From Pseudomonadota bacterium (GTDB lineage: Bacteria; Desulfobacterota; Desulfovibrionia; Desulfovibrionales; Desulfovibrionaceae): DNA of 5,663 bases. Every line of letters begins with the position of its first letter. The first letter of the stretch is position 1. This document shows, in pieces, positions 1-5,663 of the stretch. Position numbers and translations under genes: made by a program. The notes under the pieces were generated by a model. It ran no database searches. It saw only the letters and a list, made by a program, of their open reading frames with translations, and had not been told where the DNA came from. The stretch is taken from NCBI GenBank assembly GCA_018822065.1, contig JAHJKV010000457.1, forward strand, positions 1-5,663. Direction: 5' to 3'.

Positions 1-357
1 GCCGACGATGGAGTGGGTGGACGAGACCGGGAGGGAGGTGAGCGTTGCGATCAGGACCCAGACCGCTGCAGCCAGCAAGGCCGCGAACATGCCGATCATG
101 ACGATGGTCGGGTCTTGTATGTCGCTGATGTTGATGATCCCTTTGGCCACAGTTTTGGTGACATGCGATCCCAGAAAGACCGCCCCCACGAAGTTGAGGA
201 TACTAGCGATCCAGATAGCCTGCTTGACGGAGATGGCCTTGGCTCCAACGGCTGAGGCCATGGAGTTGGCAACGTCGTTGGCTCCGAGGTTGAAGGCCAT
301 GAGAAAGCCAGCCCCGATGGAGAGGATGAGGAAGAGGTCGAAAATGTTGAATTCCAT
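1..357 (-). CDS. pit: PiT-family inorganic phosphate permease, N-terminal part (runs off left edge)
   Basis: The first 119 residues of an inner-membrane phosphate transporter of the PiT family (PF01384), which takes up inorganic phosphate by coupling to a cation gradient. The visible part carries the family signature GANDVANSMA at residues 25-34 (with Asp28), followed by SAVGAKAIS, and the second conserved stretch PVSSTHSIVG at residues 110-119, where the window ends. Hydrophobic helices are seen at about residues 7-24, 46-63 and 86-106. The ATG at 357 is only 7 nt past the kinase stop codon. Its weak Shine-Dalgarno (AGAG, 363-366) overlaps that stop, so translation is probably coupled to the kinase gene. 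The usual full length is about 330-500 residues, so most of the gene is missing here. The family call is firm. Pi specificity is inferred from the family and from the PhoR-like neighbour; a few PiT-fold proteins carry sulfate instead. Confidence 0.93.
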   Translation of the reverse strand, partial: MEFNIFDLFLILSIGAGFLMAFNLGANDVANSMASAVGAKAISVKQAIWIASILNFVGAVFLGSHVTKTVAKGIINISDIQDPTIVMIGMFAALLAAAVWVLIATLTSLPVSSTHSIVG

Positions 358-364
358 AAGTTCT

Positions 365-2200
365 CTACTCGTTTGGTGGTAACGTCGGGGCCGGGCCGGT
401 GTCGGAGAGGCCCTCCGGGACCGATGGGATCATTTTCAGTGTAAAGCGGAAACAACTTGTGTCATTTCCGGCCTCGGGCCGGGACACATAGGAAATCTTG
501 CCGCCGTAGTTCTCGACGATCTGGCGGCAGATGGCCAGGCCCAACCCGGCCGAACCGTCGCCAGCGATGGTGTTTTCATCCACCCTGTAGAAACGTTCGA
601 AGATACGTTCGCGGTGTTCCTTGGGGATGCCGGAGCCCCGGTCACAGACGAGGAAGACGGCTTCTTTTCCTTCCGGCGTCAGGCTTACGGTGATCGGGGT
701 TTCCTTGGGACCATACTTGGCTGCGTTCTCGATCAAGTTGTGCAGGATGTGCAGCAACCCCTCGGCATCGGTCCGGACAAAGACCGGATCGACCGGGAGT
801 TCGACCTTGATGCGCATCTGGTTTTTTGCCGCGCGGGGAGCGAGGTTGGCTGCTGCCTGGCGGAGCACCTCGCCGGCGTCAACGGGCCGGTTTTCGGTAC
901 GTTTGAGCTGTTCGGATTTGGCCAGGGCCAGCAGGCTGGTGACCACGTCACTCATGTGTCCGGCATTTCGTTCGATGGTGGCCAGAAACGATTTGACCAT
1001 GTCCGGGTCGTCCGGCGGGGAGGCGCGCAGGGTTTCGGCGTAGCCCTTGATGGAGGTCAGGGGCGTGCGCAACTGGTGGGAGGCATTGGCGACAAAATCG
1101 CGGAGCATGCGTTCGCCACGTCGTGTTTCGGTGACATCATGAAAGACCAAAACCACCTTGCGCACGCCTTTGCGGTCCTGGAAGGGCACGGCGCTAATAG
1201 CCAAGTGGAGGCCGCCTTCGAGGGCGAGTTCGTTCTCCACAAGGCCAGTGTCCGGTTCGGCGAGAATCTGATCCACCACGTCCTGGATGGCCAGGTTCAT
1301 GGTCGCTTCCATGGGGGTTCGGCCCGTGTAGGCGGGGAGTTGTGGGAACCAGACGGCCACAGCCCTGTTGAACGATTCGATGCGCCCGAAGGAGTCGAGC
1401 ACCAGGACGCCTTCGGAGAGGCCCTCAAACATGGCGCCCAGTTGGGCTCGCTGGTCCTCGATGGTGGCGATGTGTTCCTGGATGTGATCGGCCATGGTAT
1501 TCACCGAGGTGGCCAGTCCCTGGAATTCGCCTGCGGGTACCTGTCGGATGCGTCGACTGTAGTCTCCGGCGCCGATATCGCGGGCCATGTCCGAGAAGGC
1601 CAGGATGGAGCGCGATGCGGAGCGGGTCATCATGAGCAGCAGCAGGCCGGTGACCGAAAGCACCAAAAGGGTGAGGAGCAGAAAATTGGTTCGGAGGGAG
1701 CCGACCCGGTCGGTGATCTCCGAGACCGGGGCGGCCACACGGATGACGCCCCTCGGCAGACCGGCAGAGGGCGGCAGGCTGAGGGCGGCGTAGATCATGT
1801 CACGGCCCAGGGTGTCGCTGTATCGGCGGCTCATGGAGATGGTGGTCGAGGCGGCGGCTATGATTTCGGGACGGGGCCCGTGGTCGTCCAGGCCGGAGAG
1901 GTCGGTATATGCGACCATGGAATCGGCCAGGACCTTGCCGTCTGCGATAAAGGTGATCCGGGTCCCGAGTCGGTCCCCGAGGTTCTTGGTCCAGGTGTCA
2001 AATTCCTGTTCGTTTTCAAAGGCGGGGCGATGGACGATGAGCCATTTGATCGTGGTCAACTCGCGACGGGCACGCAATTCCGTTTCCTGCACCAGGTCCG
2101 CATTCACGGTCCGCGTGGCGGCCACGAAGACGACAGCAAGACCGGAAAGGAAGAGGCCAAGGCCCCAGAGCAGCAGGCGGGTTTGGATGGTGCGACGCAT
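365..2200 (-). CDS. phoR: PhoR-type membrane sensor histidine kinase
   Basis: A 611-residue two-component sensor kinase that would autophosphorylate on His and pass phosphate to a response regulator. In order: basic N terminus, TM1 (about 9-29), a periplasmic sensor region of about 140 residues, TM2 (about 172-192), HAMP (about 193-247), PAS (about 250-357, beginning MFEGLSEGVLVLD), HisKA with the H-box ASHQLRTPL (His375), and HATPase with N-box ENAAKYGP (Asn492), G1 CDRGSG (Asp520), F-box RIFERFYR and G2 GLGLA (about 552-556). This layout is that of Bacillus-type PhoR. Gln follows the catalytic His instead of the commoner Glu. An in-frame ATG at 2251 would add 17 residues. I prefer 2200 because it has AGGG 5 nt upstream, the basic MRRTIQTR directly precedes TM1, and the extra codons have a much lower third-position GC than the gene body. 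The downstream PiT gene and the upstream Pho-box-like repeats favour phosphate control. The kinase call is firm; the PhoR role is inferred. Confidence 0.9.
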   Translation of the reverse strand: MRRTIQTRLLLWGLGLFLSGLAVVFVAATRTVNADLVQETELRARRELTTIKWLIVHRPAFENEQEFDTWTKNLGDRLGTRITFIADGKVLADSMVAYTDLSGLDDHGPRPEIIAAASTTISMSRRYSDTLGRDMIYAALSLPPSAGLPRGVIRVAAPVSEITDRVGSLRTNFLLLTLLVLSVTGLLLLMMTRSASRSILAFSDMARDIGAGDYSRRIRQVPAGEFQGLATSVNTMADHIQEHIATIEDQRAQLGAMFEGLSEGVLVLDSFGRIESFNRAVAVWFPQLPAYTGRTPMEATMNLAIQDVVDQILAEPDTGLVENELALEGGLHLAISAVPFQDRKGVRKVVLVFHDVTETRRGERMLRDFVANASHQLRTPLTSIKGYAETLRASPPDDPDMVKSFLATIERNAGHMSDVVTSLLALAKSEQLKRTENRPVDAGEVLRQAAANLAPRAAKNQMRIKVELPVDPVFVRTDAEGLLHILHNLIENAAKYGPKETPITVSLTPEGKEAVFLVCDRGSGIPKEHRERIFERFYRVDENTIAGDGSAGLGLAICRQIVENYGGKISYVSRPEAGNDTSCFRFTLKMIPSVPEGLSDTGPAPTLPPNE

Positions 2201-2205
2201 ATTTT

Positions 2206-2209
2206 CCCT
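2206..2209 (-). promoter_or_regulatory. Ribosome binding site deciding the kinase start
   Basis: AGGG lies 5 nt before the ATG at 2200. It competes with AGGA about 7 nt before the upstream in-frame ATG at 2251. Composition and protein topology favour this inner site. Confidence 0.5.
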
Positions 2210-2286
2210 GTCAAGACGTACAGATGAAGTCGAGATGAACGACAGTGACATCCCGGTGTCCTGCGGCTCTACAACTTCTCAATTCG

Positions 2287-2326
2287 TGTGAGGAGTCTGT
2301 ACCATGTTTGTCACGCAATTGTAACA
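2287..2326. promoter_or_regulatory. Pho-box-like array of 11-bp direct repeats
   Basis: On the + strand, four hexamers start exactly 11 bp apart: TGTGAG (2287), TGTACC (2298), TGTCAC (2309) and TGTAAC (2320). On the minus strand they read GTTACA, GTGACA, GGTACA and CTCACA. PhoB boxes are 7-bp TGTCA-type direct repeats with an 11-bp period, and Bacillus PhoP boxes are TTAACA-like repeats with the same period. The two strongest repeats, written with their preceding T, match the E. coli half-site CTGTCAT/CTGTCAC at 5 of 7 positions each; the outer two are weaker. The array begins 87 nt upstream of the preferred kinase start, so a phosphate-responsive regulator could bind here to control phoR-pit. 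Caveat: the TGTCA sense is on the strand opposite to the genes, unlike E. coli pstS, and I see no convincing -10 downstream. Confidence 0.5.
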
Positions 2327-2353
2327 AACAAAAAGAGCTGCCCAGGGGTGCAG
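2327..2353 (-). terminator. Probable rho-independent terminator of the mutL-alr operon
   Basis: Read on the minus strand, CTGC-A-CC / CCT / GGGCAG (2353-2338) can form a six-pair GC-rich stem with one bulged A and a 3-nt loop. It is followed by CTCTTTTTGTTTG, a T-run at 2330-2334 with more T after it. It lies about 135 nt beyond the stop codon of the small membrane-protein gene and before the kinase gene, where an operon end is expected. The stem is short, so termination may be partial. Confidence 0.55.
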
Positions 2354-2423
2354 TAGTGCTGTATTTTTCAGAATAGAAGCCAGGATCATTGGGTTTTTAT
2401 TCATGTTCAACTGATGGAGGAAA

Positions 2424-2451
2424 GCCTGGTTGGAGCAGGCGCCAACCCAGC
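2424..2451 (-). other. Inverted repeat with two alternative hairpins
   Basis: About 40 nt beyond the stop of the membrane-protein gene, the minus strand can form GGTTGG/CCAACC with an 8-nt loop (2442-2447 with 2428-2433), extended outward past a mismatch by a wobble and two GC pairs. It can instead form GCCTG/CAGGC with a 7-nt loop, followed by TTTCC. The two folds share bases and exclude each other. Neither is followed by a good T-run, so this is either a weak terminator or a 3'-end stabilising structure. The rest of 2354-2488 is AT-richer and shows no gene. Confidence 0.3.
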
Positions 2452-2488
2452 AAGCCGTGTCGGGCGGGTGAAATTTGCGGCGAACGGA

Positions 2489-2917
2489 TCAGCCACCCAC
2501 AATCCAGGTACGGATCAGGGCGATGCCCGTGACAGCCTGGGTCAGGGCGAGGGCAATCAGGGCCACGCCAAGAGCGCCGTGGAACAGGGGCAGTCGGGAA
2601 CGTCGGGCCTTGTTCATGTCCATGCGCAAACCAGTGCCGAAGACGACAGGGATAAGCGTGGCCATGGCAAGGCCCACCCAGTAGTGCGCCCCGCTGACGA
2701 ATTCGGTGCCCCAGGTGTTGGCGGCCATGACCGAACCGCCGGTGAATCCGGCCAGCCAGAGCAGGAGCACGCCCATACCCAGGAACACATGACGTTTCCA
2801 AGCGAAGACGGTCTTGATGCCCAAGTGAGCTGCGGCAAAGCGATGGGCCCCGAGGAACAAGACATAGAGTGCGCCAAGGGTGGTCAGCGCCTGCAGGAGG
2901 GGATGGAACCAGAGCAT
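2489..2917 (-). CDS. Small four-helix membrane protein, probably DUF4079 family
   Basis: A 142-residue, strongly hydrophobic inner-membrane protein with four predicted helices (about 5-25, 43-63, 77-96 and 112-138) and a basic loop NKARRSR (about 102-108) between helices 3 and 4. Opening residues MLWFHPLLQ, the WKRHVFLG segment (about 40-47) and AHYWVG (about 77-82) resemble DUF4079 proteins as I remember them. Histidines sit at or near helix ends (His5, His43, His78, His113). This recalls cytochrome b561-like haem-binding bundles, but haem binding is only inference. The ATG at 2917 is the only sensible start: an upstream extension to 3034 would run through the preceding gene out of frame. 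The start has almost no Shine-Dalgarno, and a three-codon ATG-AAT-TAA (2931-2923) lies just before it. It follows the 67-residue gene by 37 nt and is probably the last gene of the operon. Function unknown. Confidence 0.8.
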   Translation of the reverse strand: MLWFHPLLQALTTLGALYVLFLGAHRFAAAHLGIKTVFAWKRHVFLGMGVLLLWLAGFTGGSVMAANTWGTEFVSGAHYWVGLAMATLIPVVFGTGLRMDMNKARRSRLPLFHGALGVALIALALTQAVTGIALIRTWIVGG

Positions 2918-2954
2918 GATGGTTAATTCATGTTGATAGGTTCTGGGACAAAGC

Positions 2955-3158
2955 CTAGACGCCGCGCATGCAGTCGTAGAGATCATCGGAGACCTCGACG
3001 CGGACGATGCCCTTTTCCAGCACCACGCGGACATTGCGCTCGGGGATGAGGGCCATGTCGTCTGCCACGTTTTCCCATTTGGTCTTCAAGGAATCCGGGG
3101 ACTGGCCCATCTCAAAGAGTTCTTCAGCCGGGTAGCTCTCGGCGACTTTCCAAATCAT
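2955..3158 (-). CDS. Conserved-looking 67-residue hypothetical protein
   Basis: A small soluble protein of 67 residues with no signal peptide or membrane helix. I do not recognise it. The N-terminal half looks helical and acidic (residues about 10-38, with PAEELFEMG and SLKTKWENVADDM). The C-terminal half looks like two short beta strands (NVRVVLEKGIVRVEVSDD), ending in LYDCMRGV with a single Cys. The case for a real gene is good: its ATG overlaps the alr stop by 4 nt (ATGA), and it has a strong AGGGAG ribosome site 7 nt upstream, inside the end of alr. It is therefore coupled to alr and sits between alr and the membrane-protein gene. Its function could lie with either neighbour or with neither. 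Confidence 0.78.
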   Translation of the reverse strand: MIWKVAESYPAEELFEMGQSPDSLKTKWENVADDMALIPERNVRVVLEKGIVRVEVSDDLYDCMRGV

Positions 3159-4318
3159 GATATATCTCCCTGAATGAATTGTTTTTTGTTCATGCCCAGC
3201 AGACAGAAGACCTCATAGGTGATGGTCCCCCACCAGGCGGCAAGCTGGTCGGCGGTTACGTATCCGTCACCCGTGCCACCCAGCAGCCATGCGCTGTCAC
3301 CGACCTGTGCCTGTTTTGCACCCACTTCGTCAAGAGGGCGCAGGTCCACGGCGACCATCTGCATGCACACCCGCCCGATGATCGGCACCTGGGTTCCATG
3401 CAGGCAGAGGGAGGCGTGATTGGTCAGCAACCGGGAGTAGCAGTCCGCGTAGCCCGCGCCGATGATGGCAATGCGCATGTCCTGCGGGGCGGTGTAGGTG
3501 CAGCCGTAGCTCACGCACTGGCCTTGCTTGAGGGTATGGACATCGAGGACCGGGGCGGAGACGGACATGGCCTGGCGAAGCCCTTGTCCTTTGGCTTCCC
3601 AGGGGGTGCCGAGGAACGGGTTGGTGCCATACATGGCAATGCCTGCCCGCTGGGAGTCGTGGTGGGTGTCCGGGTGGGCCAGGATGGCGCCGGAGTTGGC
3701 CAGGTTGGCCTCCACACGATACCCCGCAGTCGAGAGTTTGGTCAGGATGTCCAGGAAATCCGAGCTCTGACGGGTGACATAGGCGGTGTTGCCGGGTTCG
3801 TCGCCCGTGGCCAGGTGGGAACTGACCATGACCGGGAGCAGGCCTGGGGCATTGTCCAGGACGGCAAGGAGCTGGCCGATGGTTTCCAGGGTGAAGCCGA
3901 GGCGGGACATGCCGGTATCAAACTTAAGGCTGATGGGCAGGGGGGCATCCAGGCGGGCTGTATTTTCCGCCAGCTTGGACAGTTGGGCGAAGTTGCCGAT
4001 GAACGGCAGGATGCGGTGTTCGGCCAGGGTTGCGTATTCCCAGTCGTCGATGGGTCCGAGCAGGGAGATGACCCGGTGGGCGGCGGGGTCGAGCACGCCG
4101 GACTGGCGCAGCTCTAGAGCCTCTTCCACGGTCCCGACGGCGAAGGTGGTCGCCCCGGCCTCGGCCAGGGCGCGGGAGGTTTCCACCAGCCCGTGCCCGT
4201 AGGCGTCAGACTTGACAACGGCAATGGCATTGCCGCTGCGCTGGTTCAGGAGTTGCCAGTTGTGGCAGATGGCGTCCAGGTCGATGATGACCTGGAGCTT
4301 GTTGTAGGCGATGGACAT
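3155..4318 (-). CDS. alr: Alanine racemase
   Basis: A 387-residue cytoplasmic, PLP-dependent enzyme that interconverts L- and D-alanine for peptidoglycan. The N-terminal TIM barrel carries the PLP lysine in AVVKSDAYGHG (Lys36, with Tyr40), the FDTGMSRLG motif (134-142, with Lys132 at the position usually carbamylated and Arg139), His168 in SSHLATGDE, NSG (208-210), and the PLP-nitrogen arginine in RAGIAMYG (Arg224). The C-terminal beta domain carries the catalytic tyrosine of the other subunit in VSYGCTYTA (Tyr271), then GYADCYSR, GRVCMQM and TYEVFCLL (Tyr368). Length is normal and no catalytic residue is missing. Two positions differ from the usual family text: ADG is ADC (Cys293), and GRVCMD is GRVCMQ (Gln320). 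The ATG at 4318 lies 2 nt after the mutL stop with only a weak GGA ahead of it, so translation is probably coupled to mutL. Confidence 0.96.
   Translation of the reverse strand: MSIAYNKLQVIIDLDAICHNWQLLNQRSGNAIAVVKSDAYGHGLVETSRALAEAGATTFAVGTVEEALELRQSGVLDPAAHRVISLLGPIDDWEYATLAEHRILPFIGNFAQLSKLAENTARLDAPLPISLKFDTGMSRLGFTLETIGQLLAVLDNAPGLLPVMVSSHLATGDEPGNTAYVTRQSSDFLDILTKLSTAGYRVEANLANSGAILAHPDTHHDSQRAGIAMYGTNPFLGTPWEAKGQGLRQAMSVSAPVLDVHTLKQGQCVSYGCTYTAPQDMRIAIIGAGYADCYSRLLTNHASLCLHGTQVPIIGRVCMQMVAVDLRPLDEVGAKQAQVGDSAWLLGGTGDGYVTADQLAAWWGTITYEVFCLLGMNKKQFIQGDIS
3166..3171 (-). promoter_or_regulatory. Strong ribosome binding site for the 67-residue gene
   Basis: AGGGAG within the last codons of alr, 7 nt before the ATG at 3158. 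It fixes the start and supports translation of the small gene by coupling at the ATGA overlap. Confidence 0.7.
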
Positions 4319-4320
4319 AT

Positions 4321-5663
4321 TTATTTCCGCTTGAACAGTTTTTCGAGTTCCGTGGGGGACCAGGAGACGACAATGGGGCGTCCGTGGGGGCAGTATTCGC
4401 GCTCCGGGGTCGCAAGCCAGGTTTCAAGGAGGGACAGGGCCTCGTCGTCGGCCAGGGACTGGCCCGCCTTGATGGCCGCCTTGCAGCTGAGCATGGCCCA
4501 GAGGTCGTCCAGGTTCTTGGCCTGGGAACTGACGGCGGCCCGGAAATAGTCTTTTGCCCGGCCAGGGTCAAGGGTGGGGGGGACGCCCTTGAGCAGCACC
4601 GAGTCCTGACCAGCGGTTTCCATGAGAAATCCGGCGGACCTAAGTTCCCCCCAGAGTTCCTGCAGGCGGGCCGATTCACTCGGATGGAGTCCCATCTCGA
4701 GGGGAACGGCCAGGGGTTGGGAGTCGCCCCGGGTCCGCTCATTGCGCATGGCCGCAAGCAGGATGCGTTCATGGGCCGCGTGCTGGTCCACCAAGAAGAG
4801 GCTCCCGCCTCGCCGCAGGATCAGATAGGTGTCGGCCACCTGTCCCAGGTAGTCGAAGCCGCCAATCTGTTTGAGAGTAGCCGTGGAGGTCGCTGGCGAG
4901 GCGATGGGTTCAGCATTGTCGGAAATCGGTGGCAGGACGGAAGTGTGCTGGTACGCGTTGGACGGGCCAGTGGCGTATTCCCTGTAGCCTGGATATTTCT
5001 CGAAAGAAGTGCCGCCTGAGGGGTGAGGATGGCGGGAGGCGGTAGAGGATTCAAACAGTCCAGGACGTGATTCGGATACTGTTGCGGACCTTTGGCCGAA
5101 GCCTGGCGCGTGGCCGGACAGAGAGGATGCGTCTGGCATTCCCTCGGCAACTGCCAGGGCGTGGTGCAGCCCCTGACGCACGGTGGTGAAGACCTGGGAT
5201 TCGTCGGCGAAACGGACCTCTAGCTTGGCCGGGTGCACGTTTACGTCCACCAGTTCAGCGGGCAAGGTCAGGAAGAGGACGGCCTGGGGGTATTCCTTGG
5301 AGAGGAGTCGCCCGGAATAGGCCTGGCGAAGGGCTGAGAGGAGCAGTTTGTCCTGTACGGGGCGGCCGTTGACGTAGAGCAAAATCCGGTCGCCCCTTCC
5401 CTGGGCCGCTGCGGGCGAACCCGTCAGTCCCGTGAGCCGGTAGTCTCCCTGGCGGCGATCGATCGGGAGCAACGCGTCCCGAATGGCCGGCGGCCAGAAG
5501 GAACCCAGCCGGTCGGCCAGGGTTTGGTCCTTGGGCAGGGCGAACAATTGCCGTCCATTGGAAGAAAAAGTGAAGGCGGTTTCGGGGTGAGCCAGGGCGA
5601 TGCGCATGACCACGTCGTGGCACCGTCGGGCTTCGGTGGTTTCGGCCTTGAGGAATTTGAGCC
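4321..5663 (-). CDS. mutL: DNA mismatch repair protein MutL, C-terminal part (runs off right edge)
   Basis: The last 447 or so residues of MutL, which links mismatch recognition by MutS to strand cleavage. The N-terminal GHKL ATPase motifs lie beyond the right edge; the reading frame is open to the last base (LKFLKAETTEARR precedes the GTG at 5613, which is not the true start). The transducer domain is visible, with VNGRPVQD and DVNVHPAKLEVRF (5209-5247). A poorly conserved Ser/Pro-rich linker follows, then the dimerisation/endonuclease domain with DQHAAHE (4768-4788), SCKAAIKAG (4462-4488), CPHGRPI (4372-4392) and the terminal FKR. These are the motifs of endonuclease-type MutL, which occurs in organisms lacking MutH. 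In the full DQHA(X)2E(X)4E motif, the last Glu is replaced by Ala. The gene ends 2 nt before alr. Confidence 0.96.
   Translation of the reverse strand, partial: LKFLKAETTEARRCHDVVMRIALAHPETAFTFSSNGRQLFALPKDQTLADRLGSFWPPAIRDALLPIDRRQGDYRLTGLTGSPAAAQGRGDRILLYVNGRPVQDKLLLSALRQAYSGRLLSKEYPQAVLFLTLPAELVDVNVHPAKLEVRFADESQVFTTVRQGLHHALAVAEGMPDASSLSGHAPGFGQRSATVSESRPGLFESSTASRHPHPSGGTSFEKYPGYREYATGPSNAYQHTSVLPPISDNAEPIASPATSTATLKQIGGFDYLGQVADTYLILRRGGSLFLVDQHAAHERILLAAMRNERTRGDSQPLAVPLEMGLHPSESARLQELWGELRSAGFLMETAGQDSVLLKGVPPTLDPGRAKDYFRAAVSSQAKNLDDLWAMLSCKAAIKAGQSLADDEALSLLETWLATPEREYCPHGRPIVVSWSPTELEKLFKRK

Noticed and set aside
614..2227. 537-codon open frame on the + strand across the kinase gene
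   Set aside because: Antisense shadow of a GC-rich gene: its protein is Gly/His/Asp-rich with no domain, while the minus strand encodes a complete histidine kinase.
2201..2251. 17-residue N-terminal extension of the kinase (ATG at 2251)
   Set aside because: Low third-position GC compared with the gene body and an atypical leader before TM1; kept as an alternative because it has its own AGGA site.
2252..2286. Sigma-70 -10 element between the repeat array and the kinase gene
   Set aside because: The best candidates (such as TTGTAG) match the consensus at too few positions to report as a promoter.
2414..2926. 170-codon + strand frame and 134-codon minus frame (2397-2801) over the membrane-protein gene
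   Set aside because: The only product with natural membrane topology is the minus frame 2489-2917; the others are Gly/Glu- or Arg/Pro-rich shadows.
2918..3034. N-terminal extension of the membrane protein to an ATG at 3034
   Set aside because: It would lie out of frame inside the 67-residue gene and adds a Ser/Cys/Arg-rich leader unlike a real N terminus.
3179..4117. 312-codon open frame on the + strand across alr
   Set aside because: Antisense shadow; low-complexity Gly/Val/Gln composition, and alr on the other strand has every catalytic motif.
4384..5019. 211-codon open frame on the + strand across mutL
   Set aside because: Antisense to the conserved MutL C-terminal domain; no recognisable domain or convincing start.
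1..5663. Mobile element, CRISPR, tRNA or toxin-antitoxin signals
   Set aside because: No terminal inverted repeats, spaced repeat units, cloverleaf or recognisable toxin gene; the only regular repeat is the 11-bp array at 2287-2326.

Overview
All the genes in this window lie on the minus strand, so the biological order runs from high to low coordinates: mutL (3' part) -> alr -> a 67-residue hypothetical protein -> a small four-helix membrane protein (probably DUF4079) -> terminator and regulatory gap -> a PhoR-type sensor histidine kinase -> a PiT-family phosphate transporter (5' part). The DNA is GC-rich, the third codon positions of the genes are mostly G or C, and the genes are tightly packed. 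The protein styles (an endonuclease-type MutL, a PhoR kinase next to a PiT permease, a DUF4079-like membrane protein) suggest a Gram-negative proteobacterium-like organism. My best guess is the Desulfovibrio/Pseudodesulfovibrio group, but this is a judgement from protein style, not from a marker gene.

Right half (about 5663-2489): a compact, translationally coupled operon. mutL ends 2 nt before alr starts, alr overlaps the 67-codon gene by 4 nt (ATGA), and 37 nt later the membrane-protein gene begins. mutL (mismatch repair) and alr (D-alanine for peptidoglycan) are housekeeping genes; the two downstream genes have no function I can assign. A hairpin plus T-run at 2327-2353 probably ends this transcript.

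Gap (2201-2488): besides the terminator, it holds a series of 11-bp-spaced TGT-starting elements (2287-2326). The two best repeats resemble a Pho box (PhoB/PhoP operator). The series lies directly upstream of the kinase gene.

Left half (2200-1): the histidine kinase has TM-periplasmic-TM-HAMP-PAS-HisKA-HATPase architecture. It is followed after 7 nt by a PiT-type phosphate permease that runs off the left edge. Kinase, phosphate permease and Pho-box-like repeats together point to a small phosphate-responsive unit that may regulate itself. No response regulator is visible in the window.

I found no mobile element, CRISPR array, tRNA, rRNA or clear new defence or metabolic system. The most interesting items are the Pho-box-like array, the phoR-pit coupling, and the two uncharacterised genes behind mutL-alr.
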